Shown here one piece after another: positions 1-8,653 of a stretch of 64,000 nt of DNA. How positions within the stretch are numbered: the stretch's first letter is position 1; the number at the start of each line of letters is the position of its first letter. Origin of the DNA: JAXLQL01 sp046331625 (GTDB lineage: Bacteria > Acidobacteriota > Terriglobia > Bryobacterales > Bryobacteraceae); assembly GCA_046331625.1 (NCBI GenBank), contig JAXLQL010000006.1:310001-374000 (forward strand), read 5' to 3'. A program made the translations under genes and the position numbers. The notes under the pieces were generated by a model. It saw only the letters and a list, made by a program, of their open reading frames with translations, was not told where the DNA came from and did no database searches.

Positions 1-1
1 C

Positions 2-418
2 GTGATTCGCTCCACGGGATGGGCCCCGTTGACGGTGCGCAAGGGATTCGTCACGGTGGGGTTCCTGCTGGGCTGCACCATCGTATGGGTGGCCAGTCTG
101 CCCCGGGACGCGGCGGTGCTGCCGCTGTTCCTGCTCGCCATGGGCGGCATGGGCTTCGGCGTGTCGAACTACTGGGCGTTGACGCACCTGGTGTCACCGG
201 CGCCGTGGATTGGCCGAGTACTGGGCTATCAGAATACCGTAGCGCAGTTGGCTGGAGTGGCAGCGCCGATCGTGACGGGGATCCTGGTTGGGGGCGAAAA
301 GCGCTTCGGCACCGCGATTCTGTTGGCGGGATGCTCCCCGCTGGTGGCCGCGGTGGCGATCCTGGCGGGTCTCCGCGAGCGTGACGTGAGCCGTTTCCAA
401 CGCTCTGCCGAGCGGTGA
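2..418 (+). CDS. MFS transporter, C-terminal part (cut by window edge)
   Basis: This is the C-terminal ~138 residues of a membrane transporter whose start lies outside the window. Hydrophobic helices alternate with short loops, and the segment GYQNTVAQLAGVAAPIVTG resembles transmembrane helices 10-11 of major facilitator proteins of the anion:cation symporter type (family knowledge). It ends in a short charged cytoplasmic tail (RERDVSRFQRSAER). The substrate cannot be told from this fragment. The GTG at base 2 is only the first in-frame codon visible, not a start call. A 113-base gap separates it from the next gene. Confidence 0.75.
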   Translation: MIRSTGWAPLTVRKGFVTVGFLLGCTIVWVASLPRDAAVLPLFLLAMGGMGFGVSNYWALTHLVSPAPWIGRVLGYQNTVAQLAGVAAPIVTGILVGGEKRFGTAILLAGCSPLVAAVAILAGLRERDVSRFQRSAER

Positions 419-531
419 GCGCGTTGTCTTGCCTAGAACTTCGATACCTGCACAACGGTACCGCGCGCCGAGTCATCTGGGGCGGATCGGTGGTAGGCTG
501 ATGCTAGGGATGAGTCTGCCGGAGGTGAAGC

Positions 532-1515
532 GTGATTTCTGCCGTCCTGGAACATCAGCACGTCAGTATCGAGGACCTGGGATCCTGTCGTAAGATCTCA
601 GTGGACCAATCTCGAACTGGCGCCCCCACGCCGTTCTGGCGTACCCAATATCCCGTTGATCTCATCGAGCATGTACTCGCGGTCAAGGGACCGATGTGGC
701 TCTGCGATGAAATCCGTCGCGATGAAGACCCATCTTATGTGCAGCACCACCTGGAATGGGAGATGCTGGGCTTCGTTCCGAGAGAGAAATTCTCAGGTGC
801 TCGCGTGCTCGACTTCGGCTGCGGCAGCGGAGCATCGACGATGATCCTGGCGCGACTGTTACCCGATGCGAAGATCGCCGGCGTGGAGTTGGTTCCCGAG
901 TTCGTCGAGTTGGCGCGGCACCGCGCTGCGTTCTATGGCGTGGAGCGACAAGTCGAGTTTCATCGCTCGAACAACGCCTTGGACCTACCGGCCGGGATCG
1001 GCCAGTTCGACTACGTCGTGATGTCGGCCGTCTACGAGCACCTGCTACCAGCCGAGCGGAGGTCGCTGCTGCCGGCGCTGTGGCGGGCGCTGAAGCCTGG
1101 AGGCGTGCTGTTTCTCAACGGCACACCGCATCGCTGGTTTCCTGTGGAACAGCACACTACCGGATTCCCACTGCTCAACTATCTGCCGCGTCCGCTGGTC
1201 CACTGGATCACGTGCCGTTACTGCGGCCGAGTCGGGCGCAACGAAAGCTGGAACGACCTGCTTCGGCGCGGAATTCGCGGGGCAACGCAACGTGAAGTGC
1301 TGCGCGTCGTCGCGGCCGGTGGCACGCCTGGGTTCGCGCTCACGCCCTGCCGGGAAGGCATCCACGACGAAATCGATCTGTGGCTCGCCATGTCGGGCTC
1401 TCTGCGGCGGCGCGGCGCCAAACAGTGGTTCGCGCATCTGGCACGAGGCTTGAAAGCTGTTACTGGACTTTCGCTGACGCCTTGCATCGCGATGGCGATC
1501 CAGAAGCCGCGGTAA
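532..1515 (+). CDS. Class I SAM-dependent methyltransferase
   Basis: The 327-residue protein has a Rossmann methyltransferase core. Motif I VLDFGCGSG is at residues 92-100, an acidic residue follows in AGVEL (E119), and FDYVVMSAVYEH plus LKPGGVLFLNG match motifs IV and VI. The GTG start at 532 is chosen because a strong ribosome site, GGAGGTGAAG, lies directly upstream at 521-530. The N-terminal 85 residues and the region after ~210 are accessory and unassigned. A cluster of aromatics and Cys near residues 230-240 (ITCRYCGRVG) may contact substrate. The acceptor is unknown. It stands alone between the MFS fragment and the convergent SQR-like gene. Confidence 0.85.
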   Translation: MISAVLEHQHVSIEDLGSCRKISVDQSRTGAPTPFWRTQYPVDLIEHVLAVKGPMWLCDEIRRDEDPSYVQHHLEWEMLGFVPREKFSGARVLDFGCGSGASTMILARLLPDAKIAGVELVPEFVELARHRAAFYGVERQVEFHRSNNALDLPAGIGQFDYVVMSAVYEHLLPAERRSLLPALWRALKPGGVLFLNGTPHRWFPVEQHTTGFPLLNYLPRPLVHWITCRYCGRVGRNESWNDLLRRGIRGATQREVLRVVAAGGTPGFALTPCREGIHDEIDLWLAMSGSLRRRGAKQWFAHLARGLKAVTGLSLTPCIAMAIQKPR

Positions 1516-1809
1516 AGGGCGTAGCTACGTTCTGCGGAATTCGATTCGATGCTCTGGTCCTGGAATCCGATGGCGTTGTAGCGAAGACTGCGGCCCCCCC
1601 CGGCACTCGTGCCAGCCAGGACTTTCCTGCTGCATTCGCTGCAGACACGCGGGTCCCAGGCTCTCAGCCTCTCACGAGACGGGGCCTCTTTGACTTGCGT
1701 CACCGCTCCTTCCGCCGTGCGGACGGATCGACCGCGGCGGCGAAGCCGTCGAGAGGTTCCCCCACACGGACCATGCCATTGTGATGGGACGGATTTCTCC
1801 GAAGTGGCC

Positions 1810-3066
1810 TCAGTGAGCCAGCACCTTCGACATCACCTTGAGCCCCAGGTCCATCGTGTCCCAAGCCAAACCGGCGTGGAAAGGCTCGCCGTTGCCGAAG
1901 CGCCACGGCAGATAGAGCCCGAGCACCTTCTTGCCCATTCGCCAGATTGGTGAGACCCCGACCTTGTAGTGCTCGGGATCGTCGAGCGAAACCGAGACCG
2001 GCTTGACCGGATCATCGGTGTACTTCAGCGGCACCTGAGCGAAGGTGGCCTTGTCGAACTCCTCCATCACGCACATCGACATCGGCTCAAAGGCCAGTTC
2101 GGGTTGGCGATGTTCGATCTCGGCGGCGATTTGCTCTGCCGCGGCGTCGGCTTGCAGCAGCGCCAGGAAAGCCTGCTTGATGGGAAAGTCGGCGGCGTCG
2201 CCTACGGCGAAGATGCGGTCGAACCCTTGCACGCGGCGAGTGTCGCGATCGACCCGGATGAATCCGCGCTGATCCGTGGGCAGGTTCTGGAACCACTGAT
2301 GCGCGATATAGGGTGGGAAGGATATGAGCAAGTCATAAGGCCGCACATCGCCATTGCGGAAGTGCACGTGCTCCGGCTCGATGTGGCTGACGAGGACGCT
2401 CTTGATGCCGTGAATGCCGCGCCTGTGGAACTCTTCCATCACCACGGTATTGAGGCGCGGCCCGAACGCTTGGATGTAGTTGTCTTCGTAAGTTGCCCAG
2501 GTGATCTCGACCTCGGAACGGATGGCGTGCTCCCGGAGCCAAGTGTCCGTCATCAGCACCATTTCATAGAGCGGGCCCGCGCAGCGGTTGTTCGGTGGGA
2601 TCAGGAATAGCAGCTTGCGGCGCCGGCCGGCCAAGCCGTCTTCGATCAACTTCAGGTAGGCAGAGCGAAGGCGGAGCATCTCTTCGGGAGTCCAGACCGT
2701 GATGGCGTGCTCTTTCATCCCGGGGATCTCTTCCGGCCGCATGGAGGCTCCCAGCGCGACCACGAGGTAGTCGAACGGAATCTCGCTGCCATTGACGAGA
2801 ACCTTGCGCGGATCGGTCATGATCGCCTGCGCTGTGCCCTGAACGAAGCGGATGTCCTTGCGATGCGTTGGCTTGTCGAGCGGGATCTTGAATTTCTCGG
2901 GATCCTCGCCGAAAGGAATGTAGATGGTGTTGGGCTTGAAGAGGAAGTAGTCGCGGTCAGAGACCAGCGTCAGGTCCACTTTGTCGTGCAGCTTGTGGCG
3001 GAGATAGAAGGCCGACTCGAGACCGGCGAATCCGCCTCCGAGAACCACTACGCGGGGAATCGACAT
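1810..3066 (-). CDS. Sulfide:quinone oxidoreductase-like FAD flavoprotein
   Basis: This 418-residue protein belongs to the NDH-2/SQR flavoprotein family, whose members pass electrons to membrane quinone. Seen: the N-terminal dinucleotide motif VVVLGGGFAGLESA (residues 6-19), the segment YLVVALGA (100-107) and the FAD-binding FAVGDAAD motif (286-293). Cys162 (NNRCAGPLYE) and Cys332 (SMCVMEEF) sit where the two redox cysteines conserved in SQRs are expected, which favours SQR over NDH-2. The third cysteine of classical SQRs is absent. The start has an AAGGAG site 9 bases upstream. It is divergent from the hsp20 gene with a ~107-base shared upstream region. The physiological donor is not proven by sequence. 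Confidence 0.8.
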   Translation of the reverse strand: MSIPRVVVLGGGFAGLESAFYLRHKLHDKVDLTLVSDRDYFLFKPNTIYIPFGEDPEKFKIPLDKPTHRKDIRFVQGTAQAIMTDPRKVLVNGSEIPFDYLVVALGASMRPEEIPGMKEHAITVWTPEEMLRLRSAYLKLIEDGLAGRRRKLLFLIPPNNRCAGPLYEMVLMTDTWLREHAIRSEVEITWATYEDNYIQAFGPRLNTVVMEEFHRRGIHGIKSVLVSHIEPEHVHFRNGDVRPYDLLISFPPYIAHQWFQNLPTDQRGFIRVDRDTRRVQGFDRIFAVGDAADFPIKQAFLALLQADAAAEQIAAEIEHRQPELAFEPMSMCVMEEFDKATFAQVPLKYTDDPVKPVSVSLDDPEHYKVGVSPIWRMGKKVLGLYLPWRFGNGEPFHAGLAWDTMDLGLKVMSKVLAH

Positions 3067-3173
3067 GTCGTGTACTCCTTCCTGTACAGAGACGATGCAA
3101 GTGAGCGGCCAAGCGGAGTTGGCAGTCTGAATGCGGGATGGTGTGTGGGATTACTTCCCGAAAGGAGTTTGCC

Positions 3174-3695
3174 ATGGCTGACGTAAAGGTAACCAAGGTC
3201 CCGGCGGAAACTGCAAAGACGCAAACGGTTGCGCCGATGGGTTTGTGGGACATGTCTCCGTTCACTCTGATGAAACGCTTCTCCGAAGAGCTCGACCGGT
3301 TCTTCGGTAATGGGCCATTTCCCACGTTGGCAGCGGAAACCGGCGCTGCAATGGGGGCATGGGCTCCGGCGATCGAAGTCTCCACCAAGAACGGCAATCT
3401 GGTGATGAAGGCCGAGCTACCCGGTATGAAGAAGGAAGACATCAAAGTCGAAGTGGCCGGCGATTGCCTGGTTGTGGAAGGCGAGCGCAAACTCGAGAAG
3501 GAAGAGAAGAAAGAGGGCTACTTCCGCTCGGAGCGCTCCTACGGCAAGTTCTATCGTTCGCTGCCGCTGCCTGAAGGCGCGCAGGTAGACAAGACGAAAG
3601 CCGAGTATGCCAACGGCGTGCTTGAAGTGACCGTGCCGATTCCCGCGGTGGAGAAACAGAAACGCGAGGTGCCGGTGGTGGCCAAGGCCGCGTAG
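3174..3695 (+). CDS. Hsp20/alpha-crystallin small heat shock protein
   Basis: The product is a 173-residue ATP-independent holdase chaperone. The alpha-crystallin domain runs from about residue 60 (WAPAIEVSTKNGNLVMKAEL) through PGMKKEDIKVEV to the hallmark A-x(n)-GVLEVTVPIP near residue 150. The N-terminal arm (MGLWDMSPFTLMKRFSEEL) is the usual oligomerisation region. An upstream in-frame start exists at 3138, but ATG 3174 is preferred because AAAGGAG lies at 3161-3167. It is followed by a strong terminator at 3727 and sits in a cluster with DksA-like and UspA genes, consistent with a stress role. Confidence 0.93.
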   Translation: MADVKVTKVPAETAKTQTVAPMGLWDMSPFTLMKRFSEELDRFFGNGPFPTLAAETGAAMGAWAPAIEVSTKNGNLVMKAELPGMKKEDIKVEVAGDCLVVEGERKLEKEEKKEGYFRSERSYGKFYRSLPLPEGAQVDKTKAEYANGVLEVTVPIPAVEKQKREVPVVAKAA

Positions 3696-3726
3696 GCTGG
3701 CATACATTCGCGTTTCTACAGCGGCG

Positions 3727-3757
3727 GCGCCGGACTTCGGTCCGGCGCTTTTCCTTT
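3727..3757 (+). terminator. Rho-independent terminator after hsp20
   Basis: A perfect 9-bp stem (GCGCCGGAC / GTCCGGCGC) closes a TTCG tetraloop and is followed by TTTTCCTTT, 31 bases after the hsp20 stop codon. Confidence 0.9.
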
Positions 3758-3903
3758 GAGTGGGCGGTTTCACGCAACACTTGGGTACGGGAATTGGGTG
3801 CGGACCGCCCAGTTTCAAGGCGGCCCACGTTTGGGATTGGGGGAAAGCGCCCATCGCGATTGGCAAGCAGAATGCACCGTAATTGTTTCGGGAGACAGAA
3901 AAA

Positions 3904-4275
3904 ATGACACACAGGGCAGACAACGAAACAGTGCGAAAGAGGCTGTTGGCCGAGCGTTCGCGTGTCATGTCGAGGCTGATGGCGGAAGGCAGGCCGTTCG
4001 AAGCCTTGCCGCTCGAAGCCGAAGACGACCAACCGCCGCTTCTGCACGAAGAGTTCATCACGGCGAGTCTGAACGATCTCGAATTCGACTTGCTGTACGA
4101 GATCGACACGGCCCTCGACAAACTAGCGCGCGGCGACTACGGCTGGTGCGACGATTGCGGCAGTTCGATCAGCGCACGAAGGCTCGAGGCGATGCCATGG
4201 GCACGCCGCTGCATCGCGTGCGAGCAGATGACGGCCGTGCCCATGCACATTGAAGAAGGACTCGTGGCCGTTTGA
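3904..4275 (+). CDS. DksA/TraR-family C4 zinc-finger protein
   Basis: The 123-residue protein has a predicted helical N-terminus and a C-terminal zinc finger of the DksA/TraR type: Cys82, Cys85 (WCDDC) and Cys103, Cys106 (CIAC), so all four metal ligands are present. Family members bind the RNA polymerase secondary channel and tune transcription under stress, but short forms like this are often uncharacterised. ATG 3904 is preferred over ATG 3883 because GGGAGA lies about 8 bases upstream of 3904. It is 41 bases from the UspA gene and probably co-transcribed with it. Confidence 0.87.
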   Translation: MTHRADNETVRKRLLAERSRVMSRLMAEGRPFEALPLEAEDDQPPLLHEEFITASLNDLEFDLLYEIDTALDKLARGDYGWCDDCGSSISARRLEAMPWARRCIACEQMTAVPMHIEEGLVAV

Positions 4276-4316
4276 CAAGAGGTAATTGACGGGCGGGAGA
4301 AAGAAAGGACAAAGCC

Positions 4317-5183
4317 ATGCTTCCGTTTCGAAAGATCGTGTTCGCGGTGGATTTCTCGGACGCCTGTAAGGCCGTGGTGCCTTACGTGAAAGAGGCGGTC
4401 GAGCGGAACAAGGCGGATCTTACGCTGGTGCACGCGTTCGATGTGGCTCCAGTCGTGTACGGAGAATTCGGGGCGATTGCCGCCACCGGATTTCCGCCCT
4501 ACCAGGAGTTGCGAAAGAGCGAATGCACACGGCTGCAGGAGTTCGCCCGAGAGTACTTCCCTGCCCGTCCGCAGATGATGCTCGAAGACGGCGAGCCGGG
4601 CTCGGTCATCACGCGCGTGGTGAAGCAAAACGGCGCTGACCTGATCATGCTGCCCACGCACGGTTGGGGTCCGTTCCGGCGCTTGCTGCTCGGATCTGTG
4701 ACGGCGAAGGTGCTGCACGACGTGAGTTCCGCGGTTTGGACCAGCGCGCACGCCGAGCAGCCCGAGCACAAACCGCACCTGCCTTACCAGAACATCGTGT
4801 GCGCGCTCAATACGGACGACGAGGCTCCGGCGATCGCGCAGGCAGCCGCCGCAATCGCCAAGTCATACGGCGCGAACCTGTCCCTCGTTCACGTGATCGA
4901 GCCGCCTCCGGCCGCCTGGGAGATCGACTGGGCGCCGTATCGCAAGGCCGTGATTGACGCCGCCGATGCCGATCTGCGGCGGATCAAACGCGAAGCGAAC
5001 ATTGACGCCACGGTAACGATCGTCGATGGTCCCGCGGCTGATGGCGTGCGCAATGCCGCCATCGAACGCCGAGCGGACTTGGTAATCGTGGGCCGCGGAC
5101 AGTCGCAGAAGACGATTGGCCGCATCTGGTCACACCTCTATGGGATTGTGCGCGAGGCGCCTTGCCCCGTGCTCAGCATCTGA
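4317..5183 (+). CDS. Universal stress protein, tandem UspA domains
   Basis: The 288-residue protein contains two UspA folds, about residues 1-140 and 157-288. The second carries the ATP-binding signature VGRGQSQKTIGRIWSHLYG followed by EAPCPVLSI, the standard UspA end. The first has LPTHGWGPFRRLLLGSVT, close to the same G-x2-G-x9-G-S pattern but with Trp inserted, so its nucleotide binding may be altered. Such tandem proteins are cytosolic stress proteins. A terminator follows at 5205. AAAGGAC precedes the start. Confidence 0.92.
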   Translation: MLPFRKIVFAVDFSDACKAVVPYVKEAVERNKADLTLVHAFDVAPVVYGEFGAIAATGFPPYQELRKSECTRLQEFAREYFPARPQMMLEDGEPGSVITRVVKQNGADLIMLPTHGWGPFRRLLLGSVTAKVLHDVSSAVWTSAHAEQPEHKPHLPYQNIVCALNTDDEAPAIAQAAAAIAKSYGANLSLVHVIEPPPAAWEIDWAPYRKAVIDAADADLRRIKREANIDATVTIVDGPAADGVRNAAIERRADLVIVGRGQSQKTIGRIWSHLYGIVREAPCPVLSI

Positions 5184-5204
5184 TGTCGTGTGTCTCCCCA
5201 ACTT

Positions 5205-5237
5205 GCGGGCCGCTGTCAAAGGCGGTCCGCTTTTTTT
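5205..5237 (+). terminator. Rho-independent terminator after uspA
   Basis: A 9-bp stem GCGGGCCGC / GCGGTCCGC (one G-U pair) with a 7-8 base loop is followed directly by seven T residues, 22 bases after the UspA stop. Confidence 0.9.
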
Positions 5238-5335
5238 CTGCCAGACGATGTGGGACAGCCACGCGGGCCTCGAGTCCCGCTGCCGATCCTCGCGTCGAGT
5301 CCTCCTCGAAGAGCTACTCGGATCGGCGCCCCTTG

Positions 5336-6247
5336 TCAGGCGCGACGCTTCGCTGATCCCGAACGCTTGGCGGGCTTGGAGTTCCTACCAAGCCGCCGTT
5401 GTGGCTTTGCCTTCGACTTGACGCTCGGCACAGGTTTGCGAGACTTCGCCAGACGCACCGTGCGCTTTCCCTTCGCCGCTTTGACCAGCGCGAACTCGGC
5501 TTCGGTGGGATCGTCACTCTCCATCACCGGCTGCTCGTTGCGGACCGAATCGAAGAAGTCGAACACAGCCGGCAAAGAGGTGGTGCCGAGTGAGCCGTGC
5601 GCATCCGGGAACTCGCGATAAACGAAGTTCGAAAGCTGCGGCTGCATCGCAGTGACGAGCGCGCGGGCTTGCCTGTTCGGAACCAACTCGTCGCGGACAC
5701 CTTGCACGTACATCATCGGCTTGCCGTATTGCGCTGGCCGAATGATGCTGTGCAGCAGATAAGGCTGCGCGGTGAACGCCGAGCCCACGGCGGCCAACGC
5801 GGCGAAGCGCTGGGGATTCCTGTAGCCGATGTGCCACGTTCCGACGCCGCCCGAAGAATGTCCGGTGAGGAACACCTGGTCCCGGCGCACAGGATGCGAC
5901 TCGGCGATGTCGTCGATCATCGCCAGCACATCGCGCTCGTACTCGCCCTGGTACCGTCGCGGACTGGCCACGATGTATCCGCGCTCGCGGGCCAAGCTCT
6001 CGAGCACACGCTCGCCAGTGCGTGGATTCAAGTAGCGGTCGAAGTAGGTGTTCTCATCTCCATGAGCGCCGTGCAGAACCACCACGAGCGGCAGAGGATC
6101 TTGGGCGGACTCAGGAGGCACGTAGAGGCGATAGGGTTGAACCGAGCCATCCACGGGAGATTCGAAGTCGCGGCGCACCGCCGGGTCAGATGTGGCGAGC
6201 AGCGTGAGCGTCGCGGCGAGAAGTACCAGTACTGGCGTACGTGTCAC
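5336..6247 (-). CDS. Secreted alpha/beta-hydrolase (esterase/feruloyl-esterase-like)
   Basis: The product (~303 residues from GTG 6247) has a signal peptide (TRTPVLVLLAATLTLLAT) and an alpha/beta hydrolase core: LPLVVVLHGAHGDENTYF (oxyanion region), nucleophile elbow GHSSGG, a likely acid in GVRDELVPN and a His in DAHGS. This pattern fits extracellular LpqC/PHB-depolymerase/feruloyl-esterase-like enzymes. The last ~50 residues are a Lys/Arg-rich tail (KAKPQRRLGRNSKPAKRSG) of unknown function. The open frame continues upstream to 6658, but that part overlaps the enolase gene. The start is therefore placed at the signal peptide, 48 bases after that gene. It is probably in an operon with the two enolase-family genes. 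Confidence 0.8.
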   Translation of the reverse strand: MTRTPVLVLLAATLTLLATSDPAVRRDFESPVDGSVQPYRLYVPPESAQDPLPLVVVLHGAHGDENTYFDRYLNPRTGERVLESLARERGYIVASPRRYQGEYERDVLAMIDDIAESHPVRRDQVFLTGHSSGGVGTWHIGYRNPQRFAALAAVGSAFTAQPYLLHSIIRPAQYGKPMMYVQGVRDELVPNRQARALVTAMQPQLSNFVYREFPDAHGSLGTTSLPAVFDFFDSVRNEQPVMESDDPTEAEFALVKAAKGKRTVRLAKSRKPVPSVKSKAKPQRRLGRNSKPAKRSGSAKRRA

Positions 6248-6294
6248 GGTCTGACCAGGATAAAACAAAATCGAGTGGAAATGTTGCGCAATCT

Positions 6295-7452
6295 TCACGC
6301 GACCCTGTATTCGCGCAGGGCGTCGGGATTGACGTCGAGCCCGATGCCGGGAAACTCCGGCGCCAGAATGTAGCCATTCTCGATGCGGAACATTTCCTTT
6401 TGGCGGAGCACCTTCAATCCCGGCGCCCACTGCTCTTGCGGCAACAGCGGCGGAGTGATGAGAGCCACCTCCTGCCACTCGCTTCCGATCGCCAGCGTCG
6501 CCTGGAGCCAGCCGGCGAGCATGAGTCCCATCGTGCCGTGGAGAATCACGGGCACGTGCCGTGCTTCGGCCATCATGGCCACCTTGCGGCACGTGAAGAT
6601 GCCGCCGGCGCCGCGGCCATCGGGCTGCAGGATGTCGTACGTGCGATGGTTCAGGCACTCGTGATACGCACGAACGCCCTGGTAACCTTCACCACCCGTG
6701 ATCGGTATGTCGACAGCCGCGGCGAGCCGCGCCGGCGATTCGTAGTCGTCACGGGCGAACGGTTCCTCAAGCCAGTAGGCGCCTTGGCGCTGGAGTCCGC
6801 GAGCGACCTTCAATCCGGTCTCGTAGTCCCAGATTTTCTGGCCCACCGACTCCGGCGCGTGAGCCGTCCGATCGAACATGAGGGCGAGACCGCTTCCGGT
6901 AGCGGCTAGAATCTCCGTGCAAGCATCCACATCGTCGAGCGGATTCGGACGCCACGCACGGATCTTCATCCCTTTGAATCCGGCGTTCTTGATCTTCACG
7001 GCCATGTCTGCCTGGGCGCGATAGGGGATGTGCTGCTGATCGAGGCGGCCCGGCCACACGCAGGTGAGATAGGCTTTGACGCGCGTACTGGCTCCACCCA
7101 GCAGGCGATAGACTGGCTGCTTGGAGATTCGGCCGATCGCGTCCCACAGTGCGTGCTCCACACCGCCCCAACGTTCGAGCCCGGCGTCGAGATGCTGTTC
7201 GACGGCGAAGAGGTTCTTGCCCACCAGCAACTGTCGTACGGCGGGCGCTTCCGCGGGCGATGGTCCGGCGAAAGAGTAGCCGGTGACGCCCGCGTCGGTT
7301 TTCACCTCCACCACGATGTAGCTGAAGTTGACGCCCGCTTCGGCTTCGTCCTTGGTGACCGGGATGCGGATCGGGTAGATGTCGACGCCAGTGATGGCAA
7401 CGTTACGGAGCGCGGAGGCGACTGTGCGGAGGAAGATTCGGCGGCTAAGCAC
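6295..7452 (-). CDS. Enolase-superfamily protein (mandelate racemase/sugar-acid dehydratase type), copy 1
   Basis: The 385-residue protein has the two-domain enolase-superfamily layout. Visible active-site elements are MKIRAW (K163-I-R165, a K-x-R variant of the usual K-x-K), metal ligands D194 (MFDRT), E229/E230 (YWLEEPF) and E255 (TGGEGYQ), D278 and H305 (VILHGTMG). The His with the preceding Asp is the pair used by mandelate-racemase-type acid-sugar dehydratases. The N-terminus (LSRRIFLRTVASAL) looks like a short twin-arginine leader, unusual for a normally cytosolic family. Its start overlaps the end of the upstream paralogue by 8 bases. The substrate is unknown. Confidence 0.85.
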   Translation of the reverse strand: MLSRRIFLRTVASALRNVAITGVDIYPIRIPVTKDEAEAGVNFSYIVVEVKTDAGVTGYSFAGPSPAEAPAVRQLLVGKNLFAVEQHLDAGLERWGGVEHALWDAIGRISKQPVYRLLGGASTRVKAYLTCVWPGRLDQQHIPYRAQADMAVKIKNAGFKGMKIRAWRPNPLDDVDACTEILAATGSGLALMFDRTAHAPESVGQKIWDYETGLKVARGLQRQGAYWLEEPFARDDYESPARLAAAVDIPITGGEGYQGVRAYHECLNHRTYDILQPDGRGAGGIFTCRKVAMMAEARHVPVILHGTMGLMLAGWLQATLAIGSEWQEVALITPPLLPQEQWAPGLKVLRQKEMFRIENGYILAPEFPGIGLDVNPDALREYRVA

Positions 7453-8638
7453 GGGTGCGGTACTCCTTCAGTGCGTCTTCATTGATCTCGAGCCCGAGAC
7501 CGGGCTTGTCCGGCAAAAGCACGTGGCCGTCTTTGATCGGGAACGCCTGCTTGTCTTTCAGCAGCACGAGTCCGGGCGCCCATTCTTCGTCAGGCAAGTT
7601 CGGTCCACCGATCATCTCCTGCCACTGGCAATTCGTCATGCTGCATCCGGCCTGAATGTACCCGGCCAATCCCAAGCCTCCGTTGCCGTGTTGGATGCAG
7701 GGGACGCCGTAGGCCGCAGCCAGCACCGAGATCTTCTTCGCGATCCAGATGCCGCCGCAGATGCGCGTGTCGGGCTGGATCACGTCGTAGGTCTTGTTAC
7801 GCAAGAACGCCTCAAACTCATAGAGCGTGCGCCCAAGTTCGCCTCCAGTGATGAGAATGTCGACCTCAGCCGCCAAGCGCGCAGGACCCTCGAGGTCGAA
7901 TCCATCGAACGGCTCTTCGAGCCAATAGGCGTCGTGCTTCTCGAGTCCGCGAGCAACTTCGAGCGCAGTGCGGTAATCCCAAACCCAGCCGGGACGCACG
8001 GCCGTCCGGTCGAGCATGATCTTGAACGCCGGCCCCACAGCCGCGCGAATCACACCGACGGCGTCGCAATCGTCGAGCGGCCTGGGACGCCACGCGCGAA
8101 TCTTCATCGCGGTGTAGCCGTTCGCCTTGAGCCGCTTGGCGAACTCCGCCTGGCGCTCATACGGAACATCGGATTGATCCACCTTGCCGGGAAACACGGT
8201 GGTGCGGTAGATCCGGAGCCGGTCACGCGCGCGGCCGAGCAAATTCGCCACCGGCTGCTGCGCGATCTTGCCAACAGCATCCCACATGGCGTGCTCGACG
8301 CCCGACCACAGTTGCGACCTCCCCTCGCCGCCTTCCATTTGCAGACGCTTCAGGTGTCGATCGATGGCGAAGAGGTCGTCACCCACGAGCGTTGGTTTGA
8401 CCCAGCGCGCGAGCAGATCGGCGGGGCAACCGAGGAACGAAGTGCCGGTCACTCCGGCATCCGTGTGGACGCACGTGACGGCGTAGCGATAAAGCCGCAA
8501 GGGATCGGGAGATCCGCCGTCGGGCACCTTCACCTGGAACGACTCGACATCGGTGATCTTGACGCGCGATTGCGCGGCCAGCCGCTCGAGAGGAAGCGCA
8601 AGGGCGGCGGAGTGGAGCAGTTGCCTTCGCGTAAGCAT
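7445..8638 (-). CDS. Enolase-superfamily protein (mandelate racemase type), copy 2
   Basis: This 397-residue paralogue of the adjacent protein shares the same landmarks: MKIRAWRPRP, IMLDRTAV, YWLEEPF, ITGGELGR, VIQPDTR and IQHGNGGLG. It begins with MLTRRQLLHSAALALPLERLAAQ, a plausible Tat signal peptide with an A-Q cleavage region, so it may act in the periplasm. It is first in a minus-strand run with copy 1 and the esterase, which suggests step-wise processing of a sugar acid or ester. Tandem duplication followed by divergence is inferred from order and motif identity. Confidence 0.85.
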   Translation of the reverse strand: MLTRRQLLHSAALALPLERLAAQSRVKITDVESFQVKVPDGGSPDPLRLYRYAVTCVHTDAGVTGTSFLGCPADLLARWVKPTLVGDDLFAIDRHLKRLQMEGGEGRSQLWSGVEHAMWDAVGKIAQQPVANLLGRARDRLRIYRTTVFPGKVDQSDVPYERQAEFAKRLKANGYTAMKIRAWRPRPLDDCDAVGVIRAAVGPAFKIMLDRTAVRPGWVWDYRTALEVARGLEKHDAYWLEEPFDGFDLEGPARLAAEVDILITGGELGRTLYEFEAFLRNKTYDVIQPDTRICGGIWIAKKISVLAAAYGVPCIQHGNGGLGLAGYIQAGCSMTNCQWQEMIGGPNLPDEEWAPGLVLLKDKQAFPIKDGHVLLPDKPGLGLEINEDALKEYRTRA

Positions 8639-8653
8639 GAAGGCGTATTCTAT

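Noticed and set aside
1516..1809. Small frames between the methyltransferase and the SQR-like gene
   Set aside because: All are short, overlap on both strands and lack ribosome sites. The region shows only a run of eight C residues near 1595.
5336..6658. A 440-residue reading for the esterase gene
   Set aside because: The first ~137 codons lie inside the enolase gene in another frame; the signal peptide at 6247 marks the true N-terminus.
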